From Tolypocladium sp. Sup5 PDA-1 (Eukaryota > Ascomycota > Sordariomycetes > Hypocreales > Ophiocordycipitaceae), in NCBI GenBank assembly GCA_000750105.3, contig JPHH03000051.1, forward strand, positions 62,001 through 126,000: a stretch of DNA of 64,000 bases, in the 5' to 3' direction. Positions 18,388 through 31,106 of this stretch are shown one piece after another (the stretch's first letter is position 1; every line of letters starts with the position of its first letter). Position numbers and translations under genes: made by a program. Below the pieces are notes generated by a model that did no database searches, had not been told where the DNA came from, and saw only the letters and a program-made list of their open reading frames with translations.

Positions 18388-21349
18388 CAAGACAGTAGTG
18401 AGTAGACGGATGAGATGATACTTATAACTTTGGCTGGCAAGTGAACGGTCTCAGCGTCTGCAAAATTGGAACGTTACACGAATTGCACTTGTTAAAAGAC
18501 ATTTATTCAGGGAGCTGCCCGCGACTGGACCGGGCATTAGTGATCTATGTTTCATCTCAAGTGTCTTGGACACTGGTCCGCTCGTCGCGCCATGGAGCAC
18601 GGGCGTGCTGCAAAACAGGGATGTTCAAGCGGCTGTATGTCGATCTTCCACGTAGGGGAAGGCCTGCCCGTTCGATGAAAGCCGAAAGGCCCAGTGAATG
18701 TCGCGCCTCGATCGAAGGCTGAGCGAGTCCAGATAGAGAGAATACCGGTCAATGTGCCATTACTCGCTAGGCTGATATCTACTTGTAAGGATTTGGTGAG
18801 GTTAGCGTAGGTTTCAGGGACTTTCCCAATGCATCGCTATATCGCTTGGTCTACTATCCGTACTAAGACTCCATATAATTTTAGGACATTCGAGCGACTC
18901 AGAACAGCCACAGCACTCTCAGGTCCACGCCATGTCTTTGGTTAATGGGCAGGGTTAATTACTCGAACGGGACTAGGTCTTATACCCCCTGTGCCAGAGT
19001 TACCAAGTAATCCGAATCCGTCGGCCCGCCGGGGAACCGTCGGGTCGCGGGTTTAGCACTCTGCATGTCTACCGCAGATCCCCTTTTATCGTGTTGGGAA
19101 GGTCAACATCTCCATTTTCAGCCACCATCATTTAAGGCTGCAAATGCCCATTCCAGGTTAGCAGCAGCACCAAACCAGAGTGCTGGCTGGAATCGTTTAT
19201 TTGCTAATTGCCACGTAAACCCCAGCTCCGAAACCACTCACGCCACTCGTAATGTGGGGATTCGGTGTTAACGGAGCCGCTCAGGCGGTCCGGTACGACG
19301 CCCCGCCCCTCCGTTCATACACTTGCGAGCAAATGATCTAGGAGTGTGGGACCCGTTACAACGAGTCGACACCATCACCTTGGAGGCCAGACGATGTAAT
19401 AGGGGCGCTTCGTAGTCGGGACTTACTAGTATGTTTCGGGTTTACTCCTGTAATCACTAATGCTCTCTGAACACCAGCGCCGGGAGCTTATGTATGCCAT
19501 GCTCGCAGTTGCCGCGTCAAGACCAGCTTGACGTCGTCTTGCTCTTCCAATTATGACTTATCACTTAGGGGTGCGTCATAGATGTACGGAAGGGCAGCTC
19601 AAAGCCATTGCCAGAAAGATGGTAGAAAGTAATGTTTCATTCATAAAGAGAAAGTTCGTGTAGCCACACCGTCACCTTGGTCGCAGGATACAACCTTCGA
19701 GGACGAATTCGACCCCACCGAGATGAGAAGCGATGGCGTCTTCGGCATAAGGTTGATCGCCGCGGTTTGAAGTCCAAGGGTAAAACCGCTGTGGTCTATG
19801 GTAACTACATACCACATCTTGCACACCACATCTTCCAAGTAACATGCCAGCAGCCGTGTTACATGGCTGGGCAAGGCGTGAAGCTTGGTGACATGGCCAC
19901 TTCATCCAGGGCCCCATTCTCGTTAGAGCAAATCGACTCCAGATTCTTTTCTCCAGTGCAGTCTGTTTTCTTGCCTCGTTCACCTCTGCCTTCAAAGCAT
20001 GATTTGCACTACTTTTTTGCTTTTCTCCCGTCTATTCAACGGGATTCTCGGAGCGGGAGGTCCTCTGGCAGTGTGGAGAATTCCCGCTCGCCTGCATGAT
20101 GGCTTTGTGCCCCATTTCGGCGGCATATGTGCTGTAGTCTCGACGTTTCTCCTCTCGTCTTTCACAAATGCCGACTCTAGCTCGCGGCGGTCGACGGGCA
20201 ACTAGTCTCTTGCGTGGACACTGGGAAGATGTTGGATGGACTTGGACTCGTTGGGTCAGACGGTATGATCCTACGGCAATCCAAAAGGGTGAGCTAGACC
20301 ACTTGACCGCCCACCATTGAATACCTTATGAAACTTTGTGGGGCTGCCTTTCAACCGTACGAGTATGTCGACCCGGTAGAGACGAGATCCACATGCAGTG
20401 CGGATGATGTAGGGAAGGGAAGGCTCCAACAGAACGGTTCTCGGTAATATCCGTACTCGTTCATGCACGGCATGTACCGTAGCCTGCGGGGTATTTTTAG
20501 GCGCAAACGCAACGCCTTTGTTTCTGAGATGCTACTACATCGGGGACATAAGTTCAAGAGAGTTCATATGCGCATCTTGGTCGTCACTCAGGACGAAGCC
20601 GATGTTTGGGCGGGTGAGCGCCACATCGGTGATAAATGCCACGATTCCACGAGAAACACCCCTGCCGTTGTCATTGCTTGTCCTAATGATCGATGCATCT
20701 TCCTACAGTATCCAGAGTAACTGATCGTATTGCATCGCGGTGTATTGGTCTGAACAGGATACATGACATTGGAGACCAGGGGCTAAATAAAGCATATCAG
20801 GAAAATGGCCTCGCAGATCAATCCACATGATCCTCCGCATGATCGGCACTGCGAGTTACCGAACCGTGGAGCCCAAATGTGCATCGCGCTTGCAACAGAG
20901 CAAACCCAAGTTTGGTACAGGCCTCGTGCCGACTTCCTGCAAATGAACTGAGCGCTCTTACCTTGCGTGGGGTTGTCGATGCCTTGTGTATTTCCAAAGC
21001 TGTAGACTTGGGACCGCACAGCATCGAATGCAAAGGCAAACAGCCCAATATGGGTGACTTTCACGACAACGTCACTACACAAAGGCCTCATATTGGCCAA
21101 TCAACAAATATCCCTTGATTTAATGGCGTTCTCAGTTCTCTAGCGCCTTGTCCTCCGACTTCCTGGCCGCTGCTAGACTCTTTAACGGAGGAGAGTAGTA
21201 CACGTGCACATCTAAGTGGTGATAATGGTGGCAATATTTCTCCAATATTACACTCTCTATTTCGATTGAGCTGGAAATATGCTTCTCTTCATCTGTCTAT
21301 TCTCCCAGCTCCAGGAGTGACTCGCCACGGGCAATAGAGGCCAAGAGAA
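18388..21349. other. Gene-free 3 kb stretch
   Basis: I find no coding sequence with family motifs or splice structure on either strand. A GC-rich inverted segment (CCCGCCGGGGAACCGTCGGGTC) lies near 19025-19046. The region contains the upstream DNA of the 18302 gene and the downstream flank of the TRI14-like gene. Confidence 0.4.
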
Positions 21350-22457
21350 TCAGATCAAGAGCTTCTGGACCTGGTCCGTGATGTCATACAGCGGAAACTC
21401 GGTCCTGTTCCCAGCACTTGTACCAGGGACCTTATTGGCAGCATCCAGGAAAAACTCTGTCACCGAGTAGATGCGTTCCGCAATCTGAACAGAGGCCACT
21501 GTGAAACCACCCTGCGCGACGAGCGGGTTCGCAACGGTGCCAATCTTCTCCGCGGACTCCCACTTTGCGTCCTTCGAGCGAAGAACGACCGTTCCAGCGC
21601 TGTTGTCGGAGACGAGAATGACAGTTCCCTTGTGCAGAGAAGGCATGTACACGCCGTCTAGGTTCTGGCCGATTGTCTCATTGCTGGCGCCTAGCGGGAT
21701 CCGCACGGGCACACCCTTTTCAGCTTGCGAGTCAAAGCTGTATAGCTGTCCGTCCCGGCCGTCGGCAACAATGAGTTTGTTTTCACGCATCACCAGTCCA
21801 GTGTAGCCGTGGGCAGTCTGGTTTGGCGAGGGTGAGAGGTACCATGGAACGGCTTCTTTGCCGTCGGCGCTAACGCGAATGATGCTGCTGGGAAACGTTC
21901 CAACAACAAACGAGTTGCCAGCCTTGTCGTGTTCGATGTCTTGGTATCCTCCATAGACGCCGTTTGTGACGGCGGTCAAGTTTGACTTGAAGATAGTCTG
22001 CTTCTTCTCCAGGTCGTACTTGACAAGAAAGTTGTCGCCGGATATATCTTGCCCTTCGGTGTCGAAGGCAGCGCCGGCGTTGATCATGATAGACAGTCGG
22101 TCGGGGCCGTCCATTTGGACTCCGCTGGCGTGTAGAATGGGGTTTCCACTGAGCTCCGGGATTTTGATGGTATCGACGACTTCATTCTTCGCTGCGTCAT
22201 AGGCGGCGACTGTAGCGTTATAGAGAACACTGCAATATTTAGCAAACTGCATCATCACATGCAATCATAAGGCCTGGGTTTTACCTGAAGTATGTAACGC
22301 ATCTCTTCGGGTCGAATTCGGCATTCTCCGGGTACAGTTGGAATGCGGAAACGGTCAAGTTGCCTGACGGGGACTTGCAACGGGGACGGCCCGGGCCGGC
22401 TGGGCAGCCGCTCACAGCGGATGCCGAAAGGAGCGTAAGTACCAGAGTGGTGAGCAT
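21350..22457 (-). CDS. TRI14-like secreted beta-propeller protein
   Basis: Two exons (22457-22285 and 22229-21350) join in frame to 350 residues around a 55 bp intron with GTAAAA donor and TTGCAG acceptor. The product has a signal peptide (MLTTLVLTLLSASAVSG), then CPAGPGRPRC, LYPENAEFD and RCVTYFSVLYNATVAAYD. The blocks ILHASGVQMDGPDRLSIMI, GGYQDIEHDKAGNSFVVGTF, HGYTGLVMRENKLIVADG and QNLDGVYMP match the TRI14-like family, a six-bladed-propeller relative of the trichothecene-cluster protein TRI14. In Fusarium, TRI14 affects virulence rather than a defined biosynthetic step. No trichothecene synthase or other TRI gene is in the window, so this is an orphan copy. A TATA-like box lies about 110 bp upstream. 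An SMP-30-like hydrolase was considered, but the sequence blocks favour TRI14. Confidence 0.85.
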
Positions 22458-22568
22458 CGTGGACGAGAACGAGAGTTGTTGATCTTGTTAATGAAAGTAG
22501 GTTGGTTGTTTGGTATTGACCCGATGAGAGCTTATTCTTTCGTTGAGAGGAAGAAGATGTGCCATGTC

Positions 22569-22576
22569 TTATATAA
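22569..22576 (-). promoter_or_regulatory. TATA-like box of the TRI14-like gene
   Basis: TTATATAA, symmetrical, lies about 112 bp upstream of the minus-strand start at 22457. Confidence 0.45.
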
Positions 22577-22747
22577 GTTCTGTTGTGGTGGATTTCGCTG
22601 TCGCCGGCCACGATGCTGGAGAGGTTTGGCGGCAAATTACCAATGCGGGAGCCGATTGTGTTGCTGAACGATGCAGCTTCCGCATGACAAAGGTCCTCAC
22701 AAATCTCATTTCCGCCAGTTGGCATGACTAGCAGTGCAAAATAGAGT

Positions 22748-23321
22748 TTAAGCATGGCTGTGCTCCAGGGCCATGTCGGCGGGATTGCCGATCGCTGCAT
22801 CCCACACTGGCTGAAAGGGTACGTATGGCTGCTGCCAAAGCTTCTTGTAAACTGTGCCTTTGGCCGAGCCTATGGAATCATAAATCTCCATCTGAGAGTG
22901 GCTGTGGAAAGCAGGTGCCACTGTCGAGCGATTCAGTATGTACAAAAGGATCCATGAGACGCGTACCATGTCAGCTCTTGTAACCGGCGCCATCCTCGGC
23001 GTCTCATGACAAGAGTCCACCGTCATGAACCAAGGGCTGGGCCGGCATAGAACCACGAGTTGGTGCTGGCATAATCGTGGTAAGCAGACGCCATTCTTTT
23101 CGGAACAGCACCAGATTTGATAAACGATCATTGTGACTGGAATTACATTCGCAGCGGGCCACCTTCGCCACGAGTTCTGCTTGCTGCGAGCTTCGCATGT
23201 GGGGGATGCCGACAGCCAGCTCAGCCAAGCTGCTCGGTACATGCAGATCCACCGGCAATTGGCACTTAGCGTGCTCTGAACATGCCGGACCCAGGCGATT
23301 CAATAATACCTGTTTTCCCAT
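22748..23321 (-). other. Unassigned minus-strand open frames
   Basis: A long minus-strand frame ends at 22748 with a protein-like tail (PAFHSHSQMEIYDSIGSAKG, then KKLWQQPYVPFQPVWDAA). An overlapping frame upstream reads PVDLHVPSSLAELAVGIPHM. The two would need a frame change near 23050-23150 to form one product. I recognise no family and see no clean introns. It may be the decayed end of a gene. Confidence 0.25.
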
Positions 23322-23583
23322 TTCTTAATACTACGTAGGCTATCCGTACACTTGGGTGCTCTCCTCGTTCTGGGGCCTGTTGATTGCAGCTGCGTAGCTG
23401 TCAGGAGACCCCTCTGTTAAGCCTCCCTTATTAATAGTGAGTCCATCTGCATACGACGCACCATGCATCTTACATGTACCAGCGATGAGGTAAGAGCTGA
23501 CCGTTGTGATCGTGACTGTTCATCCAGAACAAGTCTTATTATTTTAAGCGCTGAAAAATGGGCACAGGGGTGCAAGTCCTCGA

Positions 23584-25139
23584 CTACTTCGGCGGCAGAT
23601 GCGCGCGTGCAAATAAACCAAACGGACTCGCCGGCCTCGTTTCTCCACCCTCGGCAATGTTCATCTCGACGCTCGACAGTTCAATCTGCTTATTGCCCAT
23701 ATAGTTGCTGTTTCTGCTATACCCGTTGCCATAGCCCATCTCGGACTTGTTGCGCGAGGCGTTGGTGCTGAAAACCCTGGGGCATGCTCGCACCAGGATT
23801 AGTCGAACTGTCGGCAAGCAGGTGCAAATCATTCCAACGTTGACCTCGATCGTGGACCACCACGCAACGATCCACTGGTCCCAGGTGGGATTCTTCGAGT
23901 TGGCAAAATAAATGAGCGACTGCAAGCGCAGGACCGAGACCACCGTGACACTTAAACCACAGAGTTAGAAGGGGTAGTTGGAGAGTCGGGTAGGGAGACG
24001 TACAAGGTTCCAGTCAGAAACATAACGGTAACGCCAATCTTCTTCTTCCAATGCAGCTCAAGCTTCCTTATCTGGCTCAGGGGAATTGCTATCATCCAGA
24101 CATCGAGAGCAACGGCAAGCGAGGCATTGATCCACGCAAAAAGGTTAAGATTGATGCAGCGGCCACCGGATTGAGTGTCCACATACTGCGTCCAGTAATA
24201 GCTTACTGGCGTGCATTGGAAAATAGCCGTCGTGACGAATGTGAAGCCGAAAATAACGTTGAAGACGGCGGTGCCGATTAGGAGGCGGCGGGTTGTCGTT
24301 CCCGGAAAGATGTAAAGATAAAACAGTGACAGGCTCAACTTGATGATGGACATCTCGGCCAGATAAAGAACCTCCATGATGTAGAAATAGAGAACAAAGT
24401 CCGTAAGCTCAGCAGGCGGGAGAGTCCAGACATCCTTGCCTAATCCGTGAGCAGTTAAGCCCACCTTGTTGATGATTGTGCACGGTACGCCAATAACCAA
24501 CGTCGCTAGGATAGCCCAGTCGTCGGCGCCTAGCTGTCGGCGGTGGCTGAAAAATTGCTTGAAGGCTAGACGAACGACCACTAGGCAAGCTGTGATTACA
24601 CCCAGAGATATATTCATGGCGTCGTATCTGGCTGCTTTGTCCCTTCGCGGCCGGTTGCACGTCGTCTCGGTGAGGTTTTTGGTAACTGGTGATGGCACAA
24701 GTCAGTTTCCGCCGCAAATGCTGCAAGATGGCAAAGGGGCGCAAGGGGCACGAAGATGTCGAGTCTTCATATGTTCCAGGCAAAGGGTGCTCACACAAGG
24801 CTTCTGAAAGCGGGCACGACTTCAGAATACATGGTGTGCCTGCTTCCTCTATGGCGGCGTATCGATCGACGCATATGCAGGTCGCATCCGTCAGGGAGCA
24901 ACTGGAGTTGGTAACGGCCTGTGCCAAGCACTCAAGCTGCGGGCATTTGCGTGTTAGCAATTTGATGCCAACCCGTCGCGCTTCAGGTACCGTCCAGCAA
25001 TACTCACGGCGCAAGGCGGCACTTTTGCCAAAGAGGAGGTCAGGGAGCTGGAAGTCGGTGGCGATGCATCTCCCTGCCCGACAGTCAACCACGGCAGCGC
25101 CGCGGCCAAGAGCAGGGCCTTGTTCAATCCGAGCCTCAT
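23584..25139 (-). CDS. CFEM-domain Pth11-like seven-transmembrane receptor
   Basis: Four exons (25139-25008, 24936-24795, 24685-24004, 23950-23584) join exactly to 440 residues. A signal peptide (MRLGLNKALLLAAALPWLTV) is followed by an eight-cysteine CFEM domain at about residues 42-90 (PPCALECLAQAV, CSLTDATCICVD, TPCILKSCPLSEAL). Then comes a seven-helix region of the Pth11/rhodopsin-fungal type: ARYDAMNISLGV, RRQLGADDWAILATLVIG, GLGKDVWTLPP, FQCTPVSYYWTQ, GRCINLNLFAWINASLAVA and QWIVAWWSTIEVNVGMICTCLPTVR. This architecture is that of plasma-membrane receptors that sense surfaces or hosts in plant and insect pathogens. The C-terminal tail (about 60 residues) is cytosolic and polar, and shorter than in many relatives. 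All introns have GT-AG ends. The ligand is unknown. Confidence 0.9.
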
Positions 25140-27119
25140 GCCCACTAATTCGGTGGCCTTGTTTGGTAGCTGAAACGTGAAATCATTCGATTTCGCGGTC
25201 AAATTTCTGATGCCCGGTCGTGGCGTCGATGCGCGTCGCTGTCGGCTGCTCCGGTCTGAAGTTCGATGCGGGTTTCAAGAACGGAGGGGGGCGGGGTCGG
25301 CCGGACAAGAGAACGTGAACCTTGGCTTCCGCCAGGAGACAATCATCTCAATTGATGCGGCCGGTACACGTATCCGTACGAGTACATCGAACGAGCGAGG
25401 GGAGTGATTGTCATGTCGCAGTCGAAGAAGGACCTGCTTCAGAGGAGGGAAAGGAACGGTCTAAGTAACGAAGCCAAGTCGGGGCCGAAGAACCCCGGAA
25501 ACGCTACCAACGCCACGAGTCATGTGCCGCAGTGTGGCGGCCGCACGGAAGTTTGAAGATCGACAACGATTTAGCCCCTGGGCCGGAACAGACCAGTCAA
25601 GCCCGTCAAGGCAGTCGCACAGATTGGCACCGCACAGACCTTGGCGTCCTGTGTCGTTTCGTGCGGGCCAGACAGGTATGGACATCGCCGAACTACCCTC
25701 CTGTCAATCCATGAATACATGGGCGTGGCGCCGGGCCAGCGCAGTGACTGGGCTCAGGCGATACCCATTACGTGAACGATTTGCGTTTCGCCACAGAAGC
25801 TTAGCAACAGAAGTTTCGCCTCCGTCCAACGGTCTCGCCGAGGCAATAGGGGTCGGCTTGGACGGCTATTGGCGCTTCGCAAATCAGCGCCACCCGGTCG
25901 AGGCGTTGCGTGCGAACGCTGCGGACGAGAAGCTGTGATGTCACATGTGCAACGCAGCACATCTCCCCAAGCTCCCCTTTCCCTCCCCCCAACAGTGGAT
26001 CAGCGTCTGACAAGGGGCACCCGTGGCGCCGGGTTCATTATGCGCATGGATGTTGCGTATCTACGGGGCTCCGCCTGATCCCGGGAGCATGTTGAGTTGA
26101 GCGACACAGAATCAATGCTGCAACAACTATATTGGACGAGCAGAGCTGACTTCCGAAGAACTGCTTGCTTTTTACGGAGTACACTCCGGAAAACTCGGTT
26201 CACCAATCATACCTTCGGCGCCGCCGCCATCTTCATGACAGCTCGGCTCTAGCGTGCCTTCTTTTTGTGCTAGGCGCACATCACCAAACCTCATTCATTG
26301 CCGAGGCACCCACTGTGCCGGTATTGCAGAGCATCAGCCGCCGTGATTTCTGGCGCCATCCCTTTCAGCTCCTTATGCGTCTGTGCTATGGGACCTCGGT
26401 GAATGTGACACTACGAGTCTCTGGATGTATGGTTATACTTGGTTTGCATTTGTGCTACCCACAAACTCATACAACTCTCAGCCACAGACAAACGCTGGCA
26501 CATGAGGTCTACACAGCAGAATCTATGACCCTCAATCTAAAAGATTTCTAATGTAGAAAAGAAACTGCATTAATGTACAGCAATAAATGTCAAGCCGTAT
26601 TTCTCGCTTCTATAGGTGTTTACATGACTCCGTCGACCGCAACCATTGTCTAGGGTAGGTGAAAGACGGCAAACAGCCACTGTTAAATTGCCTGTCGAGA
26701 CAGGGACCTGGCTTAACAGTGAGCTTAACAGTGAGCTTAATCTAAATAGAGATTACGTCGTAGAGAGTTTATAGCCCAAGCTGCCATTCTGCGCCCGGTA
26801 TGAGTGCGATCAATGCACCTTTGCGGTATCAGCCATGTCGAGTTCGACAGTGTCGCCGGGGCGGGGCGTCCGACGGTCTGAACACCGCGCTGGACGGCCC
26901 CACATCGGACCAACAGTTGGGGACTCGGGCAGCCGGTAGCCCTATTAGGGTGTAACGCAGTACCCCTACGTACCTATTAGGGCAATTGCTCACAAGGAAG
27001 CAACGGATACAAGGCTTCGTTACAATGCAGTATCCTTCTAGAATATATTCGCGACTGTGTTTTCTCATATAGCACGACTGACTACGAAGTACCTTACTTC
27101 TCGCTGTCCGGAGCGTACC
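25140..27119. other. Gene-free 2 kb between divergent receptor and regulator genes
   Basis: No gene recognised on either strand. A TACGGAGTACACTCCG element lies near 26174-26189, similar to others in the window. A direct repeat of CTTAACAGTGAG occurs at about 26713-26734. Both flanking genes read away from the region, so it should include two promoters. Confidence 0.4.
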
Positions 27120-29246
27120 ATGTCTCCGCAGAATAGCGCATCCGCTACTCAGCCCAATCAGGTGACATCGCGGACAGGACCCAGACCCTCCTCACCAGCT
27201 CAACATCCACCTCAGCCTGGCTCCCAACCACGCGCATCCAACTGCGTCCAGGACTCCTTCTTAATGTCGGCGGTAGACGGCTCACGTAGCAAGTCGGCAA
27301 CGTGGCGTCCCGGGGCGCTGGCCCAACGGCATCAGTCGGGGCGCCGGCACGTCCGATCTCGCGAGGGCTGCTTGACCTGCAAGTGAGTACTCTGTTTTCT
27401 GGCCACAGCGCGCTCGATTGCACCGAAACTTGATGCTATCATACTAACTTTTGGTCGAAGACGCCGGAAAGTAAAGTGCGATGAGCAGAGGCCGAGATGC
27501 TCCCACTGCGAGAGGCTCAATATGGAGTGCAAATGGCGCCCTCAAGCCAGGATTGGAGTCCAGATGACACAGGTCGAGATGATCGGGCCCGCCTCGGAAT
27601 TAAACACTTCTCCGGCCATCGAAAACTCTCCCAGTTCGTCCGTTTTTCAGCCTGCGCATGTGGTCAGCGAGGTCTTCGACTATGCTAGCTTCATGTGGGA
27701 CTCTGGGGACTTCTGGCAGCAGGTCGACATGGGCCAGGATGTCGGCGACGGCGCCCATGCGCTGGTAAGTCTCTGCGGCTCAGTCTCGTTGAGAAGCTTT
27801 ATGGGCTTCTGGGATTTAATGATCTCGCACGCACAGGACTCATAGTGAAGCTGAGATGGGCGTTCTGACACGAATTTGCAGGCTACGCACTCACAAACGG
27901 CGTTCTCGGACCAGAGAAGCGCCCACAACCCCAATACCACCCCATCCACTGCCCTCGGCTACGGTAGCCAGAGCGAGAAGTCTGCCTTGCCACCGGCCAC
28001 TGAGGGGCTCCTAGAGTTCTTTGCCAACTCGGTCAACCCTCCCATCCTTGCGGAGGTCGAAGCCCAGAAGAAATGGGTGGTAATGCGGCAGGCTGCCGTC
28101 GAAATGGCAAACGTTTCCTCAATGGTTCGAGGCGCTATTCTGGCATTCTCCAATGTTCTGCTCTATCGGCGCAATGGCACGTGGCCCCCTGGGGAACATG
28201 CACATCACGACAATGCAGTAGCTGACGTGGCCAACTACGACACCTCATCCTTAACTGAATACAGCCCACGCCGAGAGCATTTGTTGACGGCACTATTTTT
28301 TCTCAGCTACACTGACATCCTGGAGTCTCGTCTCGACGCGGCGCACTCCAACCTCAAACGCGCATACAGTGTTTTCCAGCAGAGCAACAAAGGCAGCTTC
28401 TCCTCGATTGAGAGGAGCCTCCTGCAATGGATACGCCTTCTCGACGGACGTGCTGTCTCTGCCGGTGGTGACGGGTTGTTTCTATCCAAAGATGATGAGC
28501 TCCTGTTGGTGGAGACATCGCCCGCGAGCTGCGATGTAGACGCCGACGATGTCTCGAAGCAAGACGTTCAGGAGGGCGACATTGAGGATGCTCTGTTCCA
28601 GGTTCTCTACCAACCTGGAATCGTCTTCTATCAAAAGGTCCAGAGCTTCATGGGCCGAATATCCAAAATAGATCCATGGCACCGCTCGAGAGGCACAGTG
28701 GAAGACGAGACCGAAGTGATGAACATTGGCGCGTCGATTGCAATCGACTTGCGAACATTGTACGACCAGCGCCCACCGTTAATGGACTATGCGGTGGCTG
28801 GTAAACTCACACCGCCGCACGTGTCGGAGCACTTGGCCTTTGTCATTACCCGTGCATTCCGGACTTACCTGTCCAACTACTACGCCAGCAAAGTCCATCT
28901 ACATCGCGTCGCATACAAGACGCTTCCTCTCACTAGGGAGGCGGCGGATGCTCTGAACCACATACGGAAGCTGGCGCGCCAGATCGTCGCAACCCTGGAT
29001 CCTGAGGACACGCTGCCTGTCAACATGCTCTGGCCATTGCTGATGCTCGGCGTGGAGGAGAAAGATCCGAGCGAGAAGGCTTGGATCAAGGCGCAAATAA
29101 TAAAGATGGAAAAGGTCGCGGGCAACGCGCGGATCACAGCACAAGTACTGGAGGAGGTACAGGCTCGACAAGATGCAAAGAATGCCAGAATAGACATCCG
29201 AGAAGTCATGCACGCAGTTTTTAACTCGTGCTTTGCGATCGTCTAG
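27120..29246 (+). CDS. Zn2Cys6 transcription factor
   Basis: Three exons (27120-27382, 27461-27764, 27882-29246) join exactly to 643 residues. A proline/serine/glutamine-rich leader of about 80 residues precedes the binuclear zinc cluster, which is split by intron 1: CLTCKRRKVKC, then DEQRPRCSHCERLNMEC, giving the standard CX2CX6CX6CX2CX6C spacing. A fungal-specific regulator region follows (ATEGLLEFFANSVNPPILAE, SPRREHLLTALFFLSYTDIL and HIRKLARQIVATLDPED). Both introns have GTGAGT/GTAAGT donors. The end FNSCFAIV resembles the closing block of sterol-uptake or arginine-catabolism type fungal regulators. The gene reads toward a DapA-family aldolase and a sugar permease on the same strand, so it is a plausible pathway-specific nuclear regulator of those genes; that link is inferred from position. 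Confidence 0.9.
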
Positions 29247-29733
29247 ATTCGGCTCGCCTCAGAAGCCTCGCAGAGACGGTACGTACCCTTTGGTGCGTTT
29301 GACCGCCGCTGCGGCTGGAGAATCATCCACGAACACATTGTGGAAAGCATTCATCCTCCCGAGAAGCCTTCCGACGAGATGGCTACCCTAACATGTCGCC
29401 TTCAACGACGAGACTTGCCGTCTGGTGGTCGGCTGAATGCCCCACACACCATACTCGAACCGATCGGATTCCCTCACCAGCTACGCTACCACAGCTCGGA
29501 AAGCATTCTCCACACATGATGCCGATAAGCATTGCGGCGCTCATATGATTCTCCATTGGGAACCTCGACGAGATGGCCGATGTGGGCCACAGGTAGCTTT
29601 GGGGATATCTTCCCGTTCTTCCCACATGAGCTATCCCGCGTCAGACTGATTCGGCGGTCGACCTTCTCCTCGGCCATTCCCAGTCCCTCGCCTCTTTCGT
29701 CTTACAGCCTCGAGACTTTTCTACTCTTTCGCA
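29247..29733. other. Intergenic, aldolase promoter
   Basis: About 490 bp without coding sequence. The part just before 29734 is C/T-rich, as usual near fungal transcription starts. Confidence 0.45.
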
Positions 29734-30881
29734 ATGGGCTCGATATCAGCGACCAAACGCATGGCGTTCCCGCCTGGAGTTCACGTCCCGTGTCTCACTT
29801 GGTTCAGCAACTCGGCTGACCAAGAGATTGACTGGGATCTTCAGAAGAAGCATATTGAGTTCTTGATCCGATCGGGGCTCGATGGAGGTATGCAGTTTGC
29901 TCCTTCAAGTGGAAGCATCTTGCTAATATTGCTGTATAGTTGTCATTGCTGGAACGAATGGCGAGGCGGTGACACTGACAACGGCCGAGAGATCACGGTT
30001 AATCAAGTCGACTCGCGAAATTGCGGCACAAGTCGGGCGACCTAATATCACCATAACGGCTGGTACTCCTGGCCAGTGCACCCGAGATGTCATCGCTGAG
30101 ACGTACGTCGCCAAGGAAGCTGGCGCTGACTACGTGCTGGCCCTCACGCCCAGCTACTTCCACTTCGCGATGGACCACGACGCGATTGTATGCTTCTTTG
30201 AGGAGCTCGCGGACGCCAGCCCGCTCCCCGTTCTGATCTACAACTTTCCCGGCGTCGTTGCTGGACTCGACATCAACTCGGAGATGCTGGATCGCCTAGC
30301 CAAGCACCCCAACATCGCCGGCGTCAAGTTGACATGCGGAGGCATCGCCAAGGTGGCCCGCGTTGCGGCGCAGTATAAACCGGAGGAGTTTTCGGCTCTG
30401 GCCGGGCAGAGCGACTGGCTCCTCCCCGCGCTGTCTGTGGGAGGCACAGGGGTGATCACTGGAGTCGCCAATCTGTACCCCAAGGTGATGTGAACCCATC
30501 CCGAGTTTCTAGGCTGGATTGGAGCCATCGAGGATGCGAGCTAATGCTATCGTGTGGCAGGTTTGCATGCAGATCTATGACTTGTACACCGCTGGTGAAG
30601 TGAAGGAGGCCGAGACACTCCAGCTAAAGCTCGCACAGATGGAGTGGGGGTTCGCGCAAGGTGGAATCAACGGGACCAAGTGGGTGGTTGCGAAGCTGCG
30701 AGGGTACTCCATGGAGAGCTGCGAGTGCAGAAGACCATACCCCAAGTACGATAACAAGACCAAGCAGCTATGGATCAAGCAGGTTGTGGAGCAGCTGGCA
30801 GCCATCGAGGAGGCCATGGGCGGCCGCGGGGTACATAGAGTAGACCGGGAGGCAAGCTGGGAGGCAAGCTGTACGGCTTAG
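29734..30881 (+). CDS. DapA-family (dihydrodipicolinate synthase-like) aldolase
   Basis: Three exons (29734-29887, 29940-30484, 30561-30881) join exactly to 339 residues. The barrel shows GLDGVVIAGTNGEAVTL (GTxGE substrate loop), YVLALTPSYFHF, LIYNFPGVVAG with the catalytic Tyr, and IAGVKLTCGG with the Schiff-base Lys. GQSDWLLPALSVGGTGVITG follows. Fungi make lysine by another route, so this is not a lysine gene. Fungal members of the family cleave 2-keto-3-deoxy sugar acids or 4-hydroxy-2-oxoglutarate, and the protein probably works in the cytosol in such a pathway. It sits between a Zn2Cys6 regulator and an MFS permease. The C-terminal tail after VEQLAAIEEAM is polar and repeats an EASWEAS motif, which is unusual. 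Intron ends are GT-AG. Confidence 0.9.
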
Positions 30882-31106
30882 ACTTTCGTTGGCTGGGGTT
30901 GTGCGAATGTGTTGCAAGACCCAACTCTTGACCGTCTTTTAGATAAAATAAAGGGTCTCTGGATGTTTGGACCGGCCCTGTCTACGATACTTCGCAAGCC
31001 TTAATTATTAAACATTGAGGCGGAATGCGCGCCCTGGCAGATATTGGACCGTCTGACACGAATCGTACTGAGATCTGCCACTTCATCCCAGCCGCAAGAG
31101 CAACCC

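Noticed and set aside
21350..22457. SMP-30/gluconolactonase call for the propeller protein
   Set aside because: The signal peptide, split first exon and specific sequence blocks fit TRI14-like proteins better.
29734..30881. Lysine-pathway dihydrodipicolinate synthase
   Set aside because: Fungi use the aminoadipate route; the context of permease and regulator points to sugar-acid aldolases of the same family.
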